A model generated the notes under the pieces. It searched no databases. It saw nothing but the letters and a program-made list of their open reading frames with translations, and had not been told where the DNA came from. The position numbers were made by a program, and so were the translations under genes. This document shows positions 1-5,570 of a stretch of 5,797 nt of DNA, piece after piece (the first letter of the stretch is position 1; every line of letters starts with the position of its first letter). This DNA comes from Accumulibacter sp. (GTDB lineage: Bacteria; Pseudomonadota; Gammaproteobacteria; Burkholderiales; Rhodocyclaceae): assembly GCA_031267455.1 (NCBI GenBank), contig JAIRZC010000114.1:1-5797 (forward strand). The letters are read 5' to 3'.

Positions 1-676
1 TTGCGCTTCCGTATTCCGCGCCAGCCGACGGCATCGAGATAGGAGCGGTCGATGGCGCGTCCGATAAAGCCGTTACCTGAAGCCGTGTCGCGGTAGATGT
101 AATCGAGCGAACTGCCGGAATCGAAGCCGGTCTGGTGCCCGAGTCGGATGCCGTCTGAGAATTTTCCCGCGAGTTTCAGCAAGAAACGATAGCTGCTCCA
201 GTATAGCCCCTTGGGCGACAGGGGAGGATACGGTACCATGAGATTTTTGGCTTCCTCGAGCGTATGGCCGTGTCGGTGCTCGTCTCGCAGGTCGGGTAAC
301 GTTGGCGGCGCGGCGAACTGGCGCAACAGAAAGTCACGCGCCTTGGCAATGGGATCGGCGCGGTATTTCTCGCCAAGGTGTCGTGGTAGAAGCCGGGCAG
401 GATGTGCTTTTCTTTCGCGGAAGCGCCCAGACGGACGAAGAAAGCGAGTTGCGGCCAATGGTGCGCCACCCAGTCATCGCCGGAAATCAGCCACTGGGTC
501 GGAACAGTGATCGCTTTGGCATCCGCCATCACTCTTTCCGCGGCCTCGTACAGCCCTAAGAGGCTGTTCACCGAAATGGAGCGGCTGGTGAGCGGATCGG
601 CATTGAAAGAGGCTCGCCGCTCGGGATCGTGCGTGAGATAGCGAGACTTTACGTAGCTGTTGACGAAGAAATTGCC
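1..676 (-). pseudogene. ynbC: YnbC-like alpha/beta-hydrolase/methyltransferase, C-terminal part, frameshifted and cut by window edge
   Basis: Reading leftward from 676, the translation contains NSYVKSRYLTHD, then LISGDDWVAH (473-481 holds the acidic GDD) and PGFYHDTL (His at 383-385). These fit the acid and histidine of an alpha/beta-hydrolase. At the CC of 373-374 one base appears to be missing. The original frame degenerates, while the next frame continues without a stop to position 1 with GEKYRADPIAKARDF, PLSPKGLYWSSYRFLLKLA, TGFDSGSSLDYIYRD and LDAVGWRGIRKR. From memory, E. coli YnbC carries near-identical strings (NSYVKGRYLTHD, ISGDDYV, LLPGFYHDTLGE, TGFDSGSSLDYVY, SVGWRGIRQRK), the last ones opening its C-terminal methyltransferase domain. 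The hydrolase half with the GxSxG nucleophile is absent: the segment is fused upstream to a ynbA fragment. No start codon of its own is evident. Inference: an inactivated gene, or a sequencing/assembly lesion. The family call is strong; the cellular role is not established, though a lipid or envelope role is suggested by its partners. Confidence 0.82.
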
Positions 677-1102
677 GCGCGCGCCGACCATCGGCCCGAT
701 TGCGCCCGCCATCTCCAAGAGAGCGGCCAGGAAGACGATGATGCCCACGACCTGCCAACCGAACGGAGTCACCCACACGAAGGGTAGATATAGCGCAGCA
801 TCGGAAACGACATCCGACAGTTCATTGAGATAAGCTCCCAGCGGTGTTTTCTGTCCGAATTCGCGCGCCAGCATTCCATCGATGGCATTCATCGCCATGC
901 AAAGAAACATCCACAAAGGGATGAGTCAATAAAGCCCCGGATGCCTTCCGGCGGCGAGGTAAAGCCCGCCGCCAAGCAGGATCGAGATGATCATCGCCAG
1001 CATCGTTACCGCGTTGGCCGTTACCCCTGCAGCCGCCAGGCGTTGCACCAGCGGACGCAACAAGCCCTGAAAGGCGGGTTTCAATTGATAAATGGAAATC
1101 AT
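677..1102 (-). pseudogene. ynbA: YnbA-like CDP-alcohol phosphatidyltransferase, N-terminal fragment with in-frame stop
   Basis: From ATG at 1100-1102 the protein starts MISIYQLKPAFQGLLRP, followed by TAN and a hydrophobic helix (about residues 28-50). It reaches an in-frame TGA at 926-928 (codon 59) and continues in the same frame with IPLWMFLCMAMNAIDGMLAR. That is the CDP-alcohol phosphatidyltransferase signature (DGxxAR then GxxxNxxxDxxxD, about residues 75-101). A second hydrophobic stretch follows, ending in GPMVGAR (residue 142, position 677), after which the sequence switches to YnbC-like. Enzymes of this membrane family transfer a phosphatidyl or phospho group from a CDP-alcohol to an alcohol acceptor. 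The start and motif layout match E. coli YnbA as I recall it. Roughly the last third of a normal ~200-residue protein is missing. No clear Shine-Dalgarno precedes the ATG, but it overlaps the stop of a small upstream ORF (ATGA). Neighbouring genes use TGA as an ordinary stop and TGG for Trp, so recoding is unlikely. Confidence 0.82.
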
Positions 1103-1221
1103 GCGATTTCGTCGTGGACGAGGAGGAGGCTTGCTGCCCGTTCTGAGAGGCGGGCGCGGAAGCGCTTGACGCACTCTGGAAATTGGTTTGCCCGGATACG
1201 AAAAAAATCCTTGTTTTCCAT
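1099..1221 (-). CDS. Possible 40-aa basic small protein overlapping the ynbA start
   Basis: ATG at 1219-1221 opens a 40-residue reading frame beginning MENKDFFRIRANQFPECVKR and ending LLLVHDEIA. It is rich in Arg/Lys with interspersed hydrophobics, so it could form an amphipathic helix. Its TGA stop overlaps the ATG of the ynbA-like fragment in the arrangement ATGA (1099-1102), which is typical of translationally coupled genes. It starts 56 bp after the pfp stop on the same strand. The ribosome-binding signal is mediocre: GAGAG very close to the ATG and AAGGA about 13 bases away. The frame is also open further upstream through the 3' part of pfp, so openness alone is weak evidence. I recognise no family. 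It could be a real leader or coupling peptide, or a chance ORF. Confidence 0.35.
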   Translation of the reverse strand: MENKDFFRIRANQFPECVKRFRARLSERAASLLLVHDEIA

Positions 1222-1277
1222 CGTCTCTCGATTTTCCTTTGCTTTCACCTTCCTATTATTTTTCCACGCCTTGGCGT

Positions 1278-2984
1278 TCAGCCTATTTTGAATTCCAGCG
1301 ACTCCGAATTCGTGTTGAGCGCGACACTGATCGGTTGTTGGCGCGATGCGGGGCCCCACATCTGGCGTGGGCCGGGTGAAGAAAAATAGTCGTCGTCGGC
1401 CCAATCGCCGCGGCGCGAAGCGAAGTAGCGCATCGACGGAGAATTCATTTCGACGAGGGCCTTTCGGATCACGAATTCGTCCTGCCCCTGCCGGCGCTCG
1501 ATCTGGAGCAGGCCGGTCAGCGGGATCGCGATGGGATATCCTCCGGCGGTCAGTTCCGTCACGCTGGCCATATAGCCGGTGCGCCCGTCGAGAACCAGCG
1601 ATGCGGCAGTCAGGCCGAGGTTGTAGGTGTAGGCCGCGTCGAAACGGGTCGGCGCGCCGCAACGCCCTTCGTATCCGAAGAAATGGCTCTGCGCGGCAAA
1701 GGGGATGCTCGCGTCGATCTCTCTTGCGTAGCGCGCGATCATGTCGATCAGCAGTTGCTCGGTTGGGATCAGCGAGACCTGGAGGTTTCCGTGGGAATCG
1801 CGATCGGTCAGGAGACGGTTGACGATGTAGTCCGGCAGCGAAGCGAGCAACCGAGCGTTTTCAGACGAGAGCTTGTTCTGGATGAAGATGAGCCGGGCCG
1901 AGTCGTGAAGCTTCGAAAATTCTTTTTCGTTGTGCGCGAGCACATCGTTGAGTTCGACGATCAAGTAGTGCATCTCCGGTATGAATTCGATCAGTCCTTC
2001 GGGAACAAGAATGACGCCGTGATTCATTCCTTTCCGGGCGCGCGCGATGACCGTGCGCGCGATTTGGTCGACGATCGAGCTCAAGGATTGCTTCCTTTCG
2101 GCGACTTCTTCGGAGATCAGCGCGACGGCGGGCTTGGCCTGGAGAGCGACTTCGAGCGTGACGTGCGACGCGGAACGCCCCATCAGTTTGACGAAATGCC
2201 AGTATTTCAGTGAAGATCGCGTGTCCTGGAGGATGTTTCCGACCATCTCGGAATAGATTTTTGTCGCGGTATCGAAGCCAAAGGAAATCGGTAGAAGCCC
2301 TTTGACTTGTAAGTCGCCGTCGATCGTTTTCGGGACACCGATGACTTGCACGCCCGAACCGTCGGATTTCACGTCCTTGAACAGGTATTCGGCCAGGATG
2401 GCGGCGTTCGTGTTCGAATCGTCTCCGCCGATGATGATGATCGCGTCGATGTCGTGTTCGACGCAGTTTTCCCTGACTTTCCGGAACTGGGCGTCCGTCT
2501 TGATTTTTGTGCGGTCGGTGCCGAGAAAATCGAAGCCGCCCGTGTTGACATAAGAGTGGATCGCCTCGTCGGTGATTTCAAGGAAAGAACCCTGGATCAG
2601 GCCTTTTGGACCAGGGGTGACGCCAAGCAGAGTATTCCCGTCGCCGAGTACCCGCCGGATTCCGGCGACGACATTGTGACCGCCCGATGCGGGGCCTCCA
2701 GAAAACAGAACAGCGACACGCCGGCCTTTCGGGGGCGGTGAATCACTTGTCGCCGGAACGAGAACGGTGTTTCCCGATGCGTTGACCGAAAGCGGAAAAC
2801 TTCGGGCGACGATTGCGTTGTCGGGCGTTCGGAGGATTTTTTCGCTACCGGAAAAACGGATGGGGACGGGTTCGTCTGGCGATCCGAAAACGGGGCAGAC
2901 GGGCAAGGATAGGCGGCGCAGGGCCGATTCGAAAATGGAGCGGTGCGATTCCATTTCGCGCAATTGTTCCGGCAGGGTGCTCAT
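1278..2984 (-). CDS. pfp: Pyrophosphate--fructose 6-phosphate 1-phosphotransferase (PPi-PFK), long type
   Basis: This 568-aa cytosolic enzyme uses PPi reversibly to phosphorylate fructose 6-phosphate to fructose 1,6-bisphosphate (EC 2.7.1.90), serving glycolysis or gluconeogenesis. After an N-terminal extension of about 85 residues come the phosphofructokinase landmarks: FSGGPASGG (94-102), the PPi-site GGDDS (186-190), PKTIDGD with the Lys typical of PPi users (218-224), MGR (268-270) and FFGYEGR (435-441). The second Asp of GGDD and the Lys of PKTIDGD are the residues known to exclude ATP in this family. The length fits the ~550-residue PFP clade known from plants, spirochaetes and chlamydiae rather than the ~400-residue short forms. 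The chosen start MSTLPEQ has GAGGA six bases upstream (2991-2995 region); an in-frame ATG 17 codons further out lacks such support. The stop is TGA. It is divergent from the malic enzyme gene and possibly cotranscribed with the small ORF and ynb remnants. No lesion is seen. Confidence 0.95.
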   Translation of the reverse strand: MSTLPEQLREMESHRSIFESALRRLSLPVCPVFGSPDEPVPIRFSGSEKILRTPDNAIVARSFPLSVNASGNTVLVPATSDSPPPKGRRVAVLFSGGPASGGHNVVAGIRRVLGDGNTLLGVTPGPKGLIQGSFLEITDEAIHSYVNTGGFDFLGTDRTKIKTDAQFRKVRENCVEHDIDAIIIIGGDDSNTNAAILAEYLFKDVKSDGSGVQVIGVPKTIDGDLQVKGLLPISFGFDTATKIYSEMVGNILQDTRSSLKYWHFVKLMGRSASHVTLEVALQAKPAVALISEEVAERKQSLSSIVDQIARTVIARARKGMNHGVILVPEGLIEFIPEMHYLIVELNDVLAHNEKEFSKLHDSARLIFIQNKLSSENARLLASLPDYIVNRLLTDRDSHGNLQVSLIPTEQLLIDMIARYAREIDASIPFAAQSHFFGYEGRCGAPTRFDAAYTYNLGLTAASLVLDGRTGYMASVTELTAGGYPIAIPLTGLLQIERRQGQDEFVIRKALVEMNSPSMRYFASRRGDWADDDYFSSPGPRQMWGPASRQQPISVALNTNSESLEFKIG

Positions 2985-3350
2985 ATTTGTTCCTCGATTC
3001 GAAAGCGGCGGACAGAAGATCGAAGGCAAGGGCACGATGCCCGTGCGATCCGCCGCCCTTCATTCCATTTCAAAAGGGTTCGCGCCGATTTCATTTTGCC
3101 ATGCCGCGGCATATTTTTTCGGAACGAACGATTCAAGAACGGAATTGGATAGACTGAAACTCCAGAATTCTATCCGGCTTTGCAAAATCGTGGGAGAGGG
3201 GAAGCAGGGGATATCCGAAGCGCGGCGAAGCCGAGCGGGACATCGAGCGGTGTCAAAGATTTTTTCGGAATCGAAAGAAAATCGTTTAAAGTCCCAAAAG
3301 CCGTGTTTCAATTTGAGACCCGGCTGAATACCACAAAAACAGGAGTTTTC
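2985..3350. promoter_or_regulatory. Divergent intergenic region between pfp and malic enzyme gene
   Basis: These 366 bases must hold the start signals of both divergent genes. I see no convincing paired -35/-10 boxes on either strand: TTGGAT (3145-3150) and TTCTAT (3168-3173) are spaced 17 bases but match the consensus poorly. Features present are a nested inverted repeat in the pfp leader (3005-3056), a 12-base palindrome ATGCCGCGGCAT (3101-3112) followed by six T (3114-3119), and an imperfect operator-like pair GGATAG...CTATCC (3147-3175). Both genes have good Shine-Dalgarno sequences at the edges. No small gene is supported here. Confidence 0.5.
3005..3056. repeat. Nested inverted repeat in the pfp 5' leader
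   Basis: The outer arms GCGGCGGA (3005-3012) and TCCGCCGC (3049-3056) are perfectly complementary. Inside them GCACG (3032-3036) and CGTGC (3042-3046) form a second small hairpin with a five-base loop. In a pfp transcript this structure would sit about 20-70 bases before the ATG and end close to the Shine-Dalgarno. It could be a leader RNA structure or an operator; no known riboswitch class is recognised. Confidence 0.45.
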
Positions 3351-4625
3351 ATGAATAAGGAAGAATTGCGGATTGCCGCCCTCGATTATCACCGTTATCC
3401 CGAGCCTGGGAAGATTTCCGTTTGCACGACGAAGGTGCTGAAAAACCAGCAGGACCTCTCGCTTGCCTACACGCCCGGCGTTGCTTGCGCCTGCGACGCC
3501 ATCAAGGAAAATCCCGAAACGGCGGCCTTGTATACTTCTCGCGCCAATCTTGTCGGCGTCATCACCAATGGAACGGCAGTGCTCGGGCTTGGAAACATCG
3601 GGCCGCTTGCGTCCAAGCCGGTCATGGAAGGGAAAGCCTGTCTGTTCAAGAAAGTTGCCGGGATCGATGTTTTCGACATCGAAATCGCCGAAAACGATCC
3701 GGACAAGCTGATCGATATCATCGCCGCGCTCGAACCCACGCTGGGTGGGATCAACCTCGAGGATATCAAGGCGCCCGAGTGTTTCTACATCGAAAGATCG
3801 CTCAAAAAACGTCTCTCGATTCCCGTATTCCACGACGATCAGCATGGCACGGCGATCATCACGGCGGCGGCGGTGCTTAACGCGCTCGAAGTGACCGGGA
3901 AGAAAATCGACGAGGTCAAAGTCGTGTGCTCGGGAGCGGGCGCCGCGGCGATTTCGGCGCTGACCCTCTGGTGCGATCTCGGAATCAAGCGTAAAAACAT
4001 CATCGTCTGCGATACCCAAGGCGTCATTTATGCGGGACGGAGCGGCTTGACGGACATCAAGAAGCAATTCGCCTCCGATACGAAGGCGCGCGCACTTGCC
4101 GATGCCCTCGAAGGCGCCGACATCTTCCTGGGACTTTCCGCGCCGGGTGTTTTGAAAGGCGAAATGCTGACGAAAATGGCGGAGCGGCCCGTCGTATTCG
4201 CGTTGTGCAACCCGACGCCGGAAATCATGCCCGAGGAAGCGCGCAAGGCGCGCCCGGACGTCATCATGGCGACGGGACGGTCCGATTATCCGAACCAAGT
4301 CAACAATGTCTTGTGTTTTCCGTTCATCTTTCGCGGCGCGCTCGATGTCGGAGCGACGGCAATCACGGAGAAGATGAAGCATACCTGCGTCCACGCGATC
4401 GCGGCAATCGCGAAGGAAGAAATTCATCCGGATATCGTGAAAGCCTATCCTGGGCGCGATTTCACCTTCGGGCCCGGAAATCTCGTCCCGTTGACCTTCG
4501 ATCCGCGCCTGATCGAGCGTATTCCTCCGGCCGTTGCGCAAGCCGCGATGGACGAAGGCATCGCCACGCGCCCGATCCGCGACATGGCAGCCTACAAGGC
4601 GCGCCTGAAGAAATTCGCCCCATGA
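3351..4625 (+). CDS. Malic enzyme (malate to pyruvate, oxidative decarboxylation), short form
   Basis: This 424-aa cytosolic enzyme converts malate and NAD(P)+ to pyruvate, CO2 and NAD(P)H. Family landmarks in order: YTPGVA with the catalytic Tyr (40-45); [12 protein letters not shown] (75-85); [10 protein letters not shown] with the catalytic Lys at 95; GGINLEDI with metal-binding Glu-Asp (132-139); [10 protein letters not shown] (159-168); the nucleotide-binding GAGAAA (195-200) ending its fold at [11 protein letters not shown] (220-230); FALCNPTPE (283-291, usually ALANPTPE); and [19 protein letters not shown] (311-329). It resembles the malic-enzyme part of MaeB but lacks the ~330-residue phosphotransacetylase-like C-terminal extension, so it is the compact form. 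NAD versus NADP preference cannot be told safely. The start has AGGAG five bases upstream (3341-3345). The upstream in-frame extension to 3180 is non-conserved and lacks a ribosome site. Stop TGA. It stands alone on its strand between the divergent pfp promoter region and a strong downstream palindrome. Confidence 0.95.
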   Translation: MNKEELRIAALDYHRYPEPGKISVCTTKVLKNQQDLSLAYTPGVACACDAIKENPETAALYTSRANLVGVITNGTAVLGLGNIGPLASKPVMEGKACLFKKVAGIDVFDIEIAENDPDKLIDIIAALEPTLGGINLEDIKAPECFYIERSLKKRLSIPVFHDDQHGTAIITAAAVLNALEVTGKKIDEVKVVCSGAGAAAISALTLWCDLGIKRKNIIVCDTQGVIYAGRSGLTDIKKQFASDTKARALADALEGADIFLGLSAPGVLKGEMLTKMAERPVVFALCNPTPEIMPEEARKARPDVIMATGRSDYPNQVNNVLCFPFIFRGALDVGATAITEKMKHTCVHAIAAIAKEEIHPDIVKAYPGRDFTFGPGNLVPLTFDPRLIERIPPAVAQAAMDEGIATRPIRDMAAYKARLKKFAP

Positions 4626-4664
4626 GGCTCGTTTGGGTCATCAAAAACTGACCTCGGTTTGAAA

Positions 4665-4686
4665 CCCCGCCCTTTAAAGGGCGGGG
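4665..4686. terminator. Perfect 22-base palindrome after the malic enzyme gene, probable terminator
   Basis: Arms CCCCGCCCTTT and AAAGGGCGGGG make an 11-bp GC-rich stem 40 bases after the malic enzyme stop. It is preceded by a smaller overlapping inverted repeat GGTTTGAAACC (4656-4666). No T-run follows on the plus strand; on the minus strand the hairpin is followed by TTTCAAACC, only weakly T-rich. Position and stem strength suggest transcription termination, possibly in both directions, but it is not a textbook intrinsic terminator. Confidence 0.5.
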
Positions 4687-5250
4687 CGGAAATGAAATCT
4701 CGCTCGAGGAGGTTTTCGCGGCGCGACATCCGGACACGTTCCGGATCGATCCGCCTTGAAACTCACCACGCGGGGAGCGGCGCCAGCGTCGCTGTACAAA
4801 ACGCCCAGATCGCCCAGCGAGGTTTGTACTTCCGTTTCGACATTAACGACGGGCAGGCGCCCGACCAGGTCCGACCTCGCTTGCCCCGTGGAAGAAAGCT
4901 CGCCCCGCCCATTGCGCGGGTCGCTTCCCGCATGGGGTGGGAGATATCCAGAGGGCGCTGGTTTCCGAACCGTGGAATCATATCCTCCCGAACGAAGAAA
5001 GCATTTACGCCCGAAGAGTCGGTTCTGACGAATCCGCGCCAGTTCCGATGCGTCAGCGAAAATCTCGTGTTGGGTTCCCCAAGGTTTTCGACTCCGAACT
5101 CGATGAATACCTGGAGAGCGAAAAGATGCGCTCGACAAGCCATTCGATGATGCCGGGTTTTCCTTTGAAAACTATCCGGTTTTTTTCGGCCGGCGCCCGT
5201 CGCCTTTCCCCTCGAAAGTTTGGATTTCATGCCATTTCACGGGGCTAAAT
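4687..5250. other. Gene-poor stretch with a decayed minus-strand coding relic
   Basis: No intact gene is recognised here. It contains a 7-bp hairpin with arms ATCCGGA and TCCGGAT (4728-4746), a methyltransferase-like relic on the minus strand (4975-5172, listed separately), and a further minus-strand run at about 4760-4870 in another frame that reads smoothly (LPVVNVETEVQTSLGDLGVL) but matches nothing I know. Several overlapping open frames exist on both strands; none has a good ribosome site together with family-like content. Confidence 0.5.
4975..5172 (-). pseudogene. Relic of a FkbM-like/SAM-dependent methyltransferase, frameshifted
   Basis: On the minus strand, 5107 downward reads FIEFGVENLGEPNTRF, then NWRGFV and FFVREDMI. 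This closely follows the pattern FxEFGVExxxExNTRxLL...NWxGxxxDGSExN that I associate with a family of class I SAM-dependent methyltransferases. Here the expected IDGS appears as RTDSS. Just upstream, in a different frame (5172 to about 5116), the sequence reads KGKPGIIEWLVERIFSL, which looks like the natural continuation across a frameshift near 5107-5122. After about 4975 the frame loses resemblance to the family. The SAM-binding acidic and Gly-rich positions are only partly present, and no start with a ribosome site is evident. Family assignment is from motif memory only. It could also be a chance match in an unrelated decayed gene. Confidence 0.38.
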
Positions 5251-5253
5251 AGG

Positions 5254-5259
5254 TATAAT
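5254..5259 (+). promoter_or_regulatory. Consensus -10 box (TATAAT) for the riboswitch-cbiM transcript
   Basis: TATAAT lies just before the first base-paired segment of the cobalamin riboswitch, which would place transcription start near 5266. No good -35 hexamer is found 16-18 bases upstream (the region reads TGCCATTTC), so the promoter may be weak or activator-assisted. Confidence 0.6.
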
Positions 5260-5261
5260 TG

Positions 5262-5482
5262 CTCCGCTTTGGGTTCCTTGCGCCGTGTCCGCGGCGCTGG
5301 TGAAACGGGAAGCCGGTGGCGCTGAAAAACAGCAATTCCGGCGCAGCCCCCCGCTGCTGTAAGCCAGACGACTTTGTCAAAACACCACTGTGCGGAACAC
5401 CGCGCGGGAAGGTGACGGAGAAGGAAGAAGGCGAGCCAGAAGACCGGCCCAAAACAGGTTTGGTATTCCCCGGGGTGGGGAT
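5262..5482 (+). ncRNA. Cobalamin (adenosylcobalamin-type) riboswitch
   Basis: The conserved core of the cobalamin aptamer is visible in order: GGTGAAACGGGAAGCCGGTG (5299-5318), the GGCGCAGCCCCCCGCTG and TGTAAGCC segments (5340-5366), and the B12 box GAGCCAGAAGACCGGCC (5433-5449). After the box, TCCCC (5467-5471) and GGGGA (5477-5481) form the P13 hairpin with loop GGGGT. This loop can pair with the C-run of L5 (about 5346-5352), the kissing contact known for this class. Binding of cobalamin normally represses the downstream gene, here cbiM, consistent with cobalt uptake being needed only when B12 is short. Exact ends are approximate; the P1 boundary was not folded. Confidence 0.93.
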
Positions 5483-5570
5483 GAAGCCGACCGTCGGGCG
5501 CTGAGCGCGCGCCTGGACTTTCCGTGTCGTTCGGTTTTTCCCCATTCGGACAGACGCACAGGAGAAGAGC
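5483..5570 (+). promoter_or_regulatory. Riboswitch expression platform and cbiM ribosome-binding site
   Basis: Between aptamer and cbiM lie a short hairpin with arms GGCGC (5497-5501) and GCGCC (5509-5513), a T-run (5535-5539), TCCCCA (5539-5544) and the Shine-Dalgarno AGGAGAAG (5560-5567). TCCCCA is exactly complementary to TGGGGA (5476-5481), the 3' arm of P13, so an alternative pairing that opens P13 is possible. No clean terminator hairpin precedes the T-run and no CTCCT-type sequestering arm is seen. The switching mode is therefore unresolved. Confidence 0.5.

Noticed and set aside
926..928. UGA recoding (selenocysteine or Trp code)
   Set aside because: pfp, the malic enzyme gene and the small ORF all end in TGA, TGG encodes Trp throughout, and the family has no selenoprotein members known to me.
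1099..1662. 187-codon minus-strand open frame overlapping the 3' end of pfp
   Set aside because: It lies in another frame of the pfp coding sequence for most of its length; only the last 40 codons, after pfp ends, are considered as a possible small gene.
1683..2213. Plus-strand open frames opposite pfp
   Set aside because: They are shadows of pfp, without ribosome sites or recognisable domains.
3060..4541. Long minus-strand open frame (about 490 codons) antisense to the malic enzyme gene
   Set aside because: Its composition (Arg/Asp-rich, no motifs) is that of an antisense shadow of a GC-biased gene; the plus strand carries all conserved malic-enzyme motifs.
4937..5248. Plus-strand 103-codon open frame before the riboswitch
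   Set aside because: No ribosome site or motif; the opposite strand shows better protein-like content.
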